A DNA stretch of 64,000 bases from Oscarella lobularis (taxonomy: Eukaryota > Porifera > Homoscleromorpha > Homosclerophorida > Oscarellidae), in the NCBI RefSeq assembly GCF_947507565.1, contig NC_089183.1, positions 1,612,001 through 1,676,000 on the forward strand, in the 5' to 3' direction. The position numbers and the translations under genes are program-made. Shown piece by piece: positions 33,834 through 43,441 of the stretch. Under the pieces are notes generated by a model. The model worked only from the letters and a program-made list of their open reading frames with translations. It had not been told where the DNA came from and searched no databases. The number at the start of each line of letters is the position of its first letter. Position 1 is the stretch's first letter.

Positions 33834-34143
33834 CCCTGGGCGTGAGTCTCACGCCTCAGACCTGCTTCTCACGCACTCACGCCCGCTTAGCCTCTTCTCA
33901 CGTCTGGTGTTTAGTTCTGAAATCCTCCTTAGCGCACGTTCCCTTGATACAAACATTGGGGCGGGCCCTGCATTGGGGGATGGGCCGGCAGTCTTGTCTT
34001 TCTGTCCGACAGCGAAGAAGTTTTCTTCGCGCCAGGGCAGACGCCACTTGTTGTTGATTGTAGATAAAGCAACTGCCAAACATGACATGGTCGTTTTAGC
34101 GAGCAGGCGCACACCACTCGCTCGACGACGCGACTGTAGTTCA

Positions 34144-34615
34144 ATGGATCGGACTCCGCAAGCTCTAGTTCCTGCTTCGGTCGACGATGATGCGGACGAT
34201 GGATTAGGCCAAGACGTCGAGCTGGTCGAGGTTCCGCATCCCAAGAGAGCGAAACTTTCGAAAAAGGGAGCTGCAGTCTACAAATCGAAGTTCAACGACG
34301 CCTGGACAAAGGAATTTCCTTTCATAAGGAAGGTCCAAAGCAACCGTCGTTCGTTTTTTTGCACGGTGTGCAACCGGGAAGTCAGTTGCTCCCACATGTG
34401 TAAATCTGACGTGGAGCGACACGTGCAGAAACAATTTCATAAGGATAATGCAAAAGCTCTAAGAACGCAGCAAAAAATACCGTTTTCAGGAATTCTCACC
34501 TCTGAATGAGAAGGCGAGGCTCACTTTTTACAGAAATTAAATTCAATTCTTAAACAGAACCATAATAGGTTATACGGGCAGAAGTGATGGTCGCAAACAT
34601 GCTTGTGAAGCATAA
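34144..34615 (+). pseudogene. hAT-like gene, 5' part (interrupted by the Helitron array)
   Basis: The frame starts MDRTPQALVPASVDDDADDG. It carries a BED-like zinc finger (FPFIRKVQSNRRSFFCTVCN, SHMCKSDVERHVQKQFHKD) and runs to LTSE at 34509. After an unresolved gap of about 60 bp (intron or lesion) it resumes at 34569 with VIRAEVMVANMLVKH and two bases of the next codon, AA. The array starts at 34616. The T at 51679 completes the codon (AAT, Asn) and the protein carries on as VLLALADELTPLFRS. This is the N-terminal DNA-binding part of a hAT-superfamily transposase or a domesticated relative. Confidence 0.85.
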
Positions 34616-34794
34616 CTAGCTGGGTACCCGGCTTCGCCCGGGTGTGGTTTTAAATTTATTACTTACTTACTGGCGTACGTGTCGGCGTTACCCAGGCCAC
34701 ACCACGGGGAGGTCCGTACGCCACGTGGCCCAAAAATGTTGGCCTCTTTCGAGGCGTAGGATAAGGTTCGGGTTAGGGAAGGGGGAACGTCGGG

Positions 34795-36515
34795 CTAAAG
34801 CACTTCGTGATAGACTACGTTTGCTGTTTTGGGAGATTCTGTCAGGACGTACAAATTCGTAGGAGAACTTACACGCGAGCAGGCGACGTAGAATTGGCCG
34901 TGAGCAAAGCATTTGGTCTGAAGACTGAGACCTACCGTTTTCAATGTCTGTCCCTGCGATTTGTTTATGGTCATTGCAAAGGACAGCCTGATGGGAAACT
35001 GCAGTCTCTTAAACGGAACAGTAGAATCAGAAGGAATTAAGGGGATGCGCGGAATAAATACACTCTCGCCTGCGTACTGTCCTGTGCAAATTGTCGCCTC
35101 TATAACGTTGGGGCAGAGTCGGGTGACGGTCAACTTCGTTCCGTTGCACAGTTTCGGGGCGTCGATGTTGCGCAGAAGCATAATCGGAGCACCCACCTTT
35201 AGAGCCAAGGTATACGCAGGAAGTCCAGAGGGATTGAGAGAATTAAGAACTTCGGTGGGATAGTTGAGGGCGTCGTCTGGTTCTATGGTCGTGTCGATAG
35301 CGAGATATACTTTTTTGTTTTCTGGTATCAGCCTAAGCATAGTGTCGTTTATTTGACTAACAGCGTCATTTCGAGGAGCAAGAATGGCACGTTCGGCAAG
35401 CCAGGCTGTGTTTTTGTATTGCTCGTGAAGTTGAGGAAAGACGGCTTGTACGAGTTCGGTCGAAGTTTGAATAACAGTGCCGCAAGGAACGATAATGAGA
35501 CCGTCGTTGGGATCAGTGGCAATCGTGCCATTGCCGATTTGCAAGAGTGACTGCGAGTAAGATCCTGAAATGACGTCATTACAAAGCAGGAGTTGTATTT
35601 GCGTAGTTTTCCTCTGAATTCTTTGGCCGCTGGTGTGTCATGTGACATAAGAGTGCGTAAAGGTTCAGGAGGAGGACCGAGCAAGGGAACGTCAACTTTG
35701 CCATTGGCGCAACACATTCCTGGAGGTTCGGATGGCCACTTTTTGGCATGACAGTGTGGGCAGGTCTCGGAAATTGAACCTATGTGTGCTCCGTCGTGTA
35801 AATTTCTGGAGTTGTAGCAAAATGCGGAGTAATTTGGTAGCACGACTGGTGCTTCGTGTACTGCTGCGGATTCGTTAAGGGTGTTTTCGCCCCCGTCGGC
35901 TTCTAGTTCTTCGACAGGCGACATGTCTTTGTCACCGTAAGCAGTTAAAGTGGGTCTGGTTGAAGTCATTGTGCGATCAGACGCAGAAAGCTCAGTCGAA
36001 AGGTGTTCTTGAGAGGAGGAGTTGGTAGGAGTTTGAAGAGATCGAGGCAATGGAGTCGTAACAGTGGAAGAACGAATCTGGGCAGAAGATGATTCTATAG
36101 GAAGCGGGGAAAGAGAAAGCTGTGGTCTGTTAGTTATAGTTACAATATTGGAGGGTAAAAGCCGCGGTAAATGCAAAAAAGAAAAACGAATAATAGGAGC
36201 ATTTCGAACATTCGCAGTAATGCCGGTTGACAATAGCGGAACTGACAAAGAAATGGTTCTAATGGTAGATAAGCGGACATTGGGCGTAGTGGTGGCACGA
36301 GTGGACATAGTTCCATGAGAAGTACTGGGGTAGTAATGAGGTACAGAAATACGGTGGTTGTCATGAGGAGTGGAATATGTGTGATCCGTAACTCCTCCAT
36401 TTGTAGGCAACGACTCTTTCTCATTTTCGTCAGTGGTCGACGGGCAATAAGAATGGTCAAATAAAGTCTTTTTGGACGGTGAAACAAATCGATCGTTTGG
36501 AAGATTTCGTTTCAT
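34795..36515 (-). pseudogene. Helitron C Rep-helicase with internal deletion
   Basis: The N-terminal part (36515-35570) starts MKRNLPNDRFVSPSKK and includes CPHCHAKKWPSEPPGMCC and KYNSCFVMTSF. At about 35570 it jumps straight to the helicase C-terminal part (35560-34795): SYSQSLLQIGNGTIATDP, VGAPIMLLRNIDAPKLCNG, MTINKSQGQTLKTVG. The junction is out of frame. Compared with the 1,746-residue protein of Helitron A, about 1,000 residues are gone, including the HUH motif, both tyrosines, Walker A and Walker B. Confidence 0.93.
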
Positions 36516-37314
36516 AGTTCGGGAAAGTGTATGAGCTCAAATAAGCGCTCTCGAGAGTCAGCAAACTAAGAATTAAGCAATAAGCGTGAGTGCCGAAGCG
36601 AGGGAACTTCAAAAAAATCTGCTAATTGATATGTTATATTGTAACCCGCGACAATGTTCCGATTGATAGATAAACGTACCTGTTTCGAGTTAGAGTGAGC
36701 GTCGTTCAGCGAAAACTGGGTTCGTTGGACAATACTGAGAGTGAAGGAACGTCCCAGGGAGGCGGGGCCTTATTTGGGAGAACCGGTGGATTTCTTATTA
36801 CGAAATCGCCGGTCAACGACGGTGATTGCAGTCCAGGAACAGGAAAACGTAGGCAATCGCTTCTCGAGAACGACGGAGAGGTCGCGAAAAGAGATTCAGC
36901 AGTGAGTTCTGCTTCGGCACTCGAGAGGACTCGACAAAAGAGCGATTTGTCGATGTGAAATGGAAAATAGAACGGTACGTTGTCGAAAAGACGACGAATA
37001 GAGTAGATCGTGATGAGAAAAGGGCAAAAACGCGCATGGAATGCGAACTGTTAGCGCACGCTTGAGTCACAGGTCATGTAGCCCGAATGAGGTGAAGATC
37101 TACTGTACGCAGAAGCAAATAATGTAAAAAATGATAAATGTGCGGAAACGATGTAATGCTGGATGGTTTATTTGAGACCAAAGGGTCTACTAACCAAATC
37201 GGATAATTTTGACCAACGGGTCAGATGCTGAAAGAAAGAATGTCGACCAACGGGTCTACTGAGGAAAAAATGTTTGACCAACGGGTCAGGTAGCTTAGAG
37301 GAGAGTGAGACGAA
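36516..37314. other. Helitron C spacer between the RPA-like and Rep-helicase genes
   Basis: No gene was seen. The stretch near 37176-37286 contains a row of small hairpins, listed separately. The rest presumably holds the 3' UTR of the RPA-like gene and the promoter of the Rep gene. Confidence 0.5.
37176..37286. repeat. four spaced 12-nt hairpins (GACCAACGGGTC)
   Basis: Copies lie at 37176-37187 (GACCAAAGGGTC), 37211-37222, 37244-37255 and 37275-37286, 31-35 bp apart. Each folds as GACC/GGTC with a four-base loop. They lie just downstream of the RPA-like gene. Confidence 0.85.
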
Positions 37315-39126
37315 TTATTTTTTGCGCGAGCGCTTTGCGTATTTACGAACGCGCTTTGCATGAGGAGGCGATTGACCTCGATTCTGCGATTGCTCTTCAG
37401 CGCCGCTGTCGTCGCAGTCGGTGCGGGCATGGCGAAGGACGTCTTCATCTAATTTCGCTTCGTCTTTCGGATCAGTAGGGGTTTCTGGAACGTCGGATTG
37501 AGTGTCGGAATATTGTTCCGCTTCGTTATCCAGCGGTTCCAATAGAAACTCGTCAAAATTTTCATCGCGGCTTCCACGAAACAATGAATTCGGACTGGAA
37601 AACGCAGGCGTCGCGCCCGATTACGTATGCGGGATTTTTGATAGAGCAGAGACAATCGCATTATTGCCCTCGTTGGACAGACGGCGTTTCGGATTTTTCG
37701 CAGAACCGTCGGAGGTGTCGAGCGTACCGCTTGAGCGGTAATTCAAAAGGCTTTCATTAGAGTGATCGTCAAGGTGATCGTGAGATTGCAAATCGGAAAA
37801 GCTTTTGCTTAGACTTCGGCGGGCACTCGCCGTAGCTGTGGCAGTGGCTGTAGCGGTAGTAGCGGTAGTAGTAGCCGAAGCAGCAGCGACAGCAGCAGCT
37901 GTAGTAGTAGTAATTGTAGCATTGGCGGAAGAAGAATTTTCGGTAGTAGCGGCAGTAAAAGCAGTTTCTTGCTCTGGACGAAGAACGGCGGTAATGCGCC
38001 GATCTGCCGTGTACTTAATTGTAAATTCAGGAGCGCGAAGAAGGAGAATTTTATCGATTGTATCGAACGGCCGATTGCAAATGACCTCCATTTGCTTCGA
38101 ATCGGCTGTAAGATGAAGCTTGATATTTTGGCTTTTGATAGTCAACACGGCTTTCGTCTGTTCCTCGCACGATTCGCGAAGAGATAAGTTACCGCACGAC
38201 GAACAGCGACAAAATTCAGAAAGAGGCTTGAAAGAAGAAGCATCTCCTTTGTTGCAGGAGGGGCATTTATTCACGGTAATAAAGTTTCCAACGGAGACGA
38301 TCTTAGCCTTTTTCAAAGTCAAAGGCTTTTCGCCAAGAGAAAATGGCACCGTTTTGACCGACAGCAAATCATCGGTTGGTGAAATGACAGAGCCAACGCG
38401 CGGAGTGAAGAGCTGGTGACCTTCGGAGGCAGAAGTGGTTTTGAGGCCGACTCGGAATTGATAACATTTGAAAAGTTCCACTTTCTCCACGAGATCGGCG
38501 CCCCAAATCGTCAAAGTGGCGAACCCTGTGGCGTCCGCAATGGCTGCTTTCACCACTTCCATTTGCGTCCGAGTGATGTTGACGTCGGTCAATTCCATAA
38601 CTTTGGCTTTGACATCGAGAATTTGGCCGGGAAGAAAGCGGCCGACTTCGTCCAGTGTGGCCGGCACTGGAGTTTCAGGAACTTGTCCCAAATGCGTTGA
38701 AACCGAAATTTTTTGCGGCGACTTGGCAAGTCCCGAGCTTTCCTGAATTTCCGCCTCCATTTCGTTGCCAAATTTGTTTCGCTTGATGAGAACGTTTCGA
38801 AAGCAGACAGCTTCTCCGGTTTTTGTGTATTCAACAAACCTCTCGCGTTTCGCGGGATAAAACGACACAAAACGGATTCGCCCCGTTTCGTCTGCCAAAA
38901 AACCGTGGAAGTATTTCGTCAAACCCTTCGCTTTTAACTCCGACAAGAGGTCGATTTTTGCGTGGAATTCTGCTCGATACGCTGCAGAACGACAATAGTA
39001 GAAATTTACCATCAAAGCGATTTGCGAAAAAAGAGCAAACTTACGCGTAGGCGAATCGTGGATGTCGGCAATTCTCTGAAACGCTTTGGACGCAGCGCCT
39101 CCGAAACTGGAGCGCACAACAGCCAT
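37315..39126 (-). CDS. Helitron C RPA-like single-strand DNA-binding protein
   Basis: Start at 39126 (MAVVRSSFGGAASKAFQRIA), a 63-bp intron at 39044-38982 (GTAAGT...CTGCAG), then YRAEFHAKIDLLSELKAKGL. Three OB-fold-like segments follow: FLADETGRIRFVSFYP; GQILDVKAKVMELTDVNI to ATLTIWGADLVEKVELFKC; and a zinc-bearing region CPSCNKGD...CRCSSCGNLS, as in RPA70 DNA-binding domain C. The tail is rich in Thr and Ala (TATATATATA-type). TAA at 37621-37623 ends a 480-residue product. The same frame continues 37594-37315 with an acidic segment and a basic end (KRVRKYAKRSRKK), so the real C-terminus may be longer. It probably coats single-stranded DNA during rolling-circle transposition. Confidence 0.82.
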
Positions 39127-39409
39127 TGCGGAAGGACAAAAAATTGGATAGAAAGGCGAGACGGAGGTCGGACGATGATTGCCGTAGAATGGAAAGAAAA
39201 CGAAAAGACGCGCTCCTATATACGGAAAAAAATCGTGACATGGATTTACGTCAGTCTGTCGAAGTTGAAGGACGCACCGAGATTTCGCGGACGACGAAAA
39301 GAGTTCGAAGCGACGCAAGAAGAAGCCGGAGAACGCGCGACTGCGGAGCGAACGACTGCGAGAAAAGACGCTTCTAGAAACACGTCGTTCGAAGCAGCTG
39401 GACGAAAAT

Positions 39410-39840
39410 TGCCGACCTACCGGATTTTCGCGAGCGAAGAAGAGCGACAGCACTCGAGAAAAAAGCCGAAAGACGTTCGATCGAAGCAAAAGAAAAAGGA
39501 TACGCCCCTAAAAAAGTCGCTCGAAGCGAAGTTCGCGAAAACGTTGCCAGAACAAACTGGCCAAAATCGATCCGACTTACCGAGGCTTCGCGAACAAATG
39601 CGAGCGACGGAACTCGAAGGAGAAGCCAAACAAAGCGCGACGAAGGAGCGGGCACACACGGAAGGAGACGCCCCTAGAAAAAATTCGTTCGAAGCGACCA
39701 AACTGGCCGAGTCGATCCGACTTACCGAAGTTTCGCGAACAAATGCGAGCGACGGAACTCGAAGGGGAAGCGGAACAAAGCTCGACGAAGGAGCGGGCAC
39801 ACACGGAAGGCGACGCCCCTAGGAAAAATTCGTTCGAATC
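39410..39840. repeat. ~145-bp tandem repeat in the Helitron C 5' leader
   Basis: The segment containing CGCGAACAAATGCGAGCGAC recurs 145 bp later (39591 and 39736), together with GGAGCGGGCACACACGGAAG and GACGCCCCTA. A more diverged third copy precedes them. Long open frames on the plus strand here are by-products of GA-rich composition. Confidence 0.75.
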
Positions 39841-40467
39841 GGCGCGGCGCGGCGCGATACGTCGACTACCGCTCGCGCGAACGGCCGAGAAGCGAAAAGA
39901 CGAAAAGAGAGCGAAAACAAAGACGAAAAGAAAGCGGCGAGAAGCGATCGAGAGAACCATAGGCGAAGCTATGCGTGGAACGCGTTCGCGCGGCGCCCTA
40001 TTGGTCGGCGAGCGAGCGCGGGGCGTGTCCGCTGAAACCACCCACGCGAAGGTCACGCGCCCGGAAGCTTAGTGACGTCTTGCGCGGGACCCGGGGCCCC
40101 CGGTCGACGGCGATCGAAAATAAATGTCACGATTTCGGCGACGGGCGCGTCGAAGCGAAACGCGCACGCCGGCTCGCCTCGCTCGCGGAGAAATTTGAAG
40201 CGAAGCGTTCGCGCGTCCCGGACGACCGCGTGACCGCTACGTAGGTAGCGTGACGACAACTCTCTCTTAGTAGTATAGACTAGCTAATTACCCGGCTTCG
40301 CCCGGTTGGATCATTTCTGTTTCGGAGAAGGGAAAGAGTCAGAGGTTTCCTGATGGCCGGTACGACTTCCGGTCCGTTAATGCGCACCGCCCTTTAATTG
40401 AGGCACCCATTTTGGTGTTCCAAGCGACGCCATGAGTAAGAGCGTTCGAAGTTACCGGGCACGTTTT

Positions 40468-40535
40468 TCAGCTGATTACCCGGCTTCGCCCGGGTGGTTC
40501 ATTTCTGTTTCAGAGAAGGAAAAGAGTCAGACCTT
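40468..40535. repeat. second Helitron 3' terminus inside Helitron B
   Basis: Hairpin ACCCGGGCGAAGCCGGGT (40495-40478), six bases AATCAG, then CTGA (40471-40468), another form of CTRR. The adjoining bases match those at 40284-40345, so the 3' end of B is duplicated about 188 bp apart. Confidence 0.75.
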
Positions 40536-40550
40536 AGAGGCGACAGGTGT

Positions 40551-41960
40551 ACCTTCGATCACTGTGGTCACCGGTTTGCTTGTGATCACTGTGTGCCAGA
40601 GTTGATTGGGGCCACAGTTGTACCGGTGCTCACTGTGGTCGCAGGTGTACCTGTGATCACTGTTGCCACAGTTGTATCCGTGATCACTATGGCCACAGGT
40701 GTACCAGAGATCTCTGTTGCTACAGGTGTACCTCTGATCACCGTAGTCACAGGGGTAGCTATGCTCACCGTGGTGGCCACAGGCGTACCTGTGATCACTG
40801 TGGTCACAGGTCTACCAGAGATTTCTGTGGCCACAGGCGTATCTGTGACCGTGGTGACCGAATGTGTACCTTTGATCACTTTGACCTCAGGTGTACCTGT
40901 GATGACAGTGGCAACAGTTGTACCTGTGCTCGCTGTGGCCGCAGGTGTACCAGAGACCTCTGTGGTCACAGGTGTACGAGAGATCTCTGTGGCCACAGCT
41001 GTTCCTGTGATCACTGTGGCCACAAGTGTACCTGTGATTGCCGTGACCAAATCTGTACCTATGATCATTTTGGTCACAGATGTATAAAAGATCTCTGCGG
41101 TCACAGTTGAACCTGTAATCACTGTGGCCACAGGTGTATTTGTTATCACTGTGGCCAAAGGTGTACCTGTGATCACTGTGGCGACAGTTGTACCCGTTAT
41201 CACAGGTGTACCAGAAATCTCTGTGGTTACAGGTGCACCAGAGATCTCTGTGGACACAGATGTACCTGTGATCGCTGTGACTACAGTTGTATCAGAGATC
41301 AGTGGAGCCACAAATGCACCTGTGCTGTGGTCACAGGTGCACTCGTGATCACTGTTGCCACAGTTGTACCGGTGATTACTGTGGCAACAGGTGTACTTTC
41401 ACTTTGGCCACAGGTGTGCACAGGATCACTGCGGCCACAGTACCCGTCATCACTGTGGCCACAGTTCTACCAGAGATCTCGGTTGCTACAGGTATACCTA
41501 CGAACACTGTGCCTATGCTCACTGTGGCCACAGGTATACCTGTGATCACTGTGGCAGCAGTTGTGCCAGAGATCTCTGTTGTTACGGGTGTACCTCTGAT
41601 GACTGTGGTGGTCACAGGTGTACCTATGATCACGGTGGCAACAGTTGTACCCGTGATCACTGCCTCAAGTGTACCAGAAATCTCTGTGGTCACGGGTGCA
41701 CCAGAAATCTCTGTGGACACAGATGTACCCCACTGTCCTGTGATCGCTGTGACTACAGATGTGCCAGAGATCAGTGGGACCACAGATGTACCTGTGCTCA
41801 CTGTGGTCACAGGTGTACCTGTGATCACTGTTGCCACAGTCGTACCCGTGATCACTCTGGCCACAGGTGTACTTGCCACAGGTGTACACAGGATCACTGT
41901 GGCCACAGTTGTACCCCCCTGATCACTGTGGCCAGAAGTGTACCAGAGATCTCTTTGTCT
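40551..41960. repeat. 27-bp minisatellite, about 50 units
   Basis: The consensus is near GGTGTACCTGTGATCACTG followed by TGGCCACA. Two main variants alternate irregularly: CCTGTGATCACTGTGG and CCAGAGATCTCTGTGG. Each unit contains the palindromes TGATCA or AGATCT and TGTGGCCACA. Because 27 is a multiple of three, long open frames appear in several frames on both strands (for example a repeating GVPVITVAT). I read these as by-products, not proteins. Confidence 0.95.
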
Positions 41961-42002
41961 TCAGAAGTTTTAACTCAAAGTTTTGTACCAATTACCACTA
42001 CT

Positions 42003-42025
42003 GGTACCCGGCTGCCGGGTACCCA
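42003..42025. repeat. perfect 9-bp hairpin beside the minisatellite
   Basis: GGTACCCGG, a three-base loop CTG, then CCGGGTACC lies about 40 bp beyond the last repeat unit. It is not followed by CTRR on either strand, so it is not an obvious Helitron 3' end. Confidence 0.7.
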
Positions 42026-43441
42026 GGTATTAATTAAACAGCTTGTGTAGTCTATTGCCGCCCAGACGTATTGTTCAATTGACGTTTAATTATCAATATG
42101 AGTAAACGGGCGACGCTGATCGCATAGAAATGCAGACTCACGTTGGAGCAATCTTACCGAAGCAAACTCCGCTTCTGCCTAAGTACGGTGGAAACCGCAA
42201 AAGTACGTACGCTGCATTTGCGGTGAGCGTACCAGTTTTGGCCGTAGAAACAATGGCTGACCGGTATTTACCGGTTGCGTAAATTTTCTGTGGCTGGAAA
42301 TGCCAAAAAGAAATCGCAAATGGACAGGATTCGATTTCGGGAATATGATCAGAAGGAAAAACGACGGCGATTCCGGTGCAAGCGCACTGCCTAAAATGCA
42401 ATTTGGAGGAAGAGAGCGGCGATCGTTCGAGGGAACAGAGACTTTACAGAGTACGACGAAAACGAAGTCAAACTGCATTGGGAAGGAGTCGATTTTGGAA
42501 ATAACGCCTCCGATGGAGCGAGAGAACGGTTTCGAAGTGGAAAAATAGACCGAAACGCAAGCAAAGGAGAAGAAATGGATGCATCACGTGACCCGCCAAT
42601 TCCAAGATGGCGCGGGCAGCCCGAGATGACGTCAGGCACGAAAACACGGCTTCGAGAGCGGTTTCGGCGCGAATGGGCGAGCGAAAAGGCTTCGAAGAGC
42701 GTAAAAAACGGCGCCGGGATTTCGAACGAAGCGTCGAAGCGAGCGAAATAGGGAGAAAAACGTCGGATTCCCAAAAGGGGCCTCGACGCCGGTCGAAAGT
42801 GGAAGGAGAGCGAGAAGGACGTAAAAGAGCGACCGCGTCGTCGAAAAGGCCGCGAAAACGCCTTTCGAAATCGATCGATAATCGAGACCGCTCGAAAACG
42901 CCGCCTTCCGAGCTGTTTCGGGCGAAAGCGAACGGTCGAGCGGCTTCGCGGCGACGAAAGATCGTCGCCAGGCGTTCGAACGGAGCCGAACGACGCGCGG
43001 TTCGCGAGAAACGGGCGTTTTTCGACCTCTTCCGAAAGGGGCCCCGACGCGAAATGAGCGCGCCAGGTTATCTACATTCTTCCGAAGAGCGCGCCGAGCG
43101 AGCGAAGAGCGTCGTCCGCCGCTCGGCTCCGGAGATATCGGGGATTTCGACGGGCGCGGCCATCTTGGCCAAGATGGCGCACTCGGTTTTAGTGGTGTAG
43201 ACTAGCTAATTACCCGGCTTCGCCCGGGTGGTTTGTTTTTGATTCGAGGAGAGGGGAAGGGATGCACGATACTTTTACTAATTAATAAACGTTCCTTAAT
43301 GAGTAACGACATTTTCAAACATAATGTCGAAAAAATGGAAGAAAAAAATTGGTCGTCCTTTTAACGACGGACGAAAACGCTTGCAGCAAGTAGAACGCAA
43401 AGAAGAACTCAAAACAATAGCGAAGAACGGAAACTGCAGAG

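Larger units (their letters stand above)
34616..40279 (-). mobile_element. Helitron C (5,664 bp), oldest-looking unit of the array
   Basis: The 5' end at 40279 on the minus strand is TCTATACTACTAAGAGAG. It directly follows the CTAG of Helitron B. The 3' end is hairpin ACCCGGGCGAAGCCGGGT (34643-34626), six bases, and CTAG (34619-34616), followed by host T. Contents 5' to 3': a GC-rich leader with tandem repeats, an RPA-like gene, then a Rep-helicase gene with a large internal deletion. The element cannot supply its own Rep. Its 3' region is a near twin of Helitron D. Confidence 0.9.
40280..43201 (-). mobile_element. Helitron B (2,922 bp), non-autonomous, with minisatellite
   Basis: The 5' end at 43201 on the minus strand is TCTACACCACTAAAACCGAG, directly after the CTAG of Helitron A. 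The 3' end is hairpin (40307-40290, one mismatch), six bases and CTAG (40283-40280), directly followed by the TC of Helitron C. About 430 bp at the 5' side (42775-43201) is roughly 90 percent identical to A (51250-51678). No Rep, helicase or RPA gene is present. The interior is a 27-bp minisatellite and about 600 bp of unassigned sequence (41961-42600). Confidence 0.9.

Noticed and set aside
36064-36318. Plus-strand frame opposite the Helitron C Rep gene
   Set aside because: It is the complement of the Ser/Thr-rich Rep N-terminus and has no independent support.
38962-40072. Arg/Glu-rich plus-strand frames over the Helitron C leader
   Set aside because: They are antisense to, or in the leader of, a minus-strand gene and follow the GA-rich, TCGAA-rich composition seen in all Helitron leaders here.
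40494-42050. Long open frames (up to about 240 codons) on both strands encoding repeats such as GVPVITVAT
   Set aside because: They arise because the minisatellite unit is 27 bp, a multiple of three, and lacks stops in several frames. No start context, splice signal or non-repetitive domain supports a protein.
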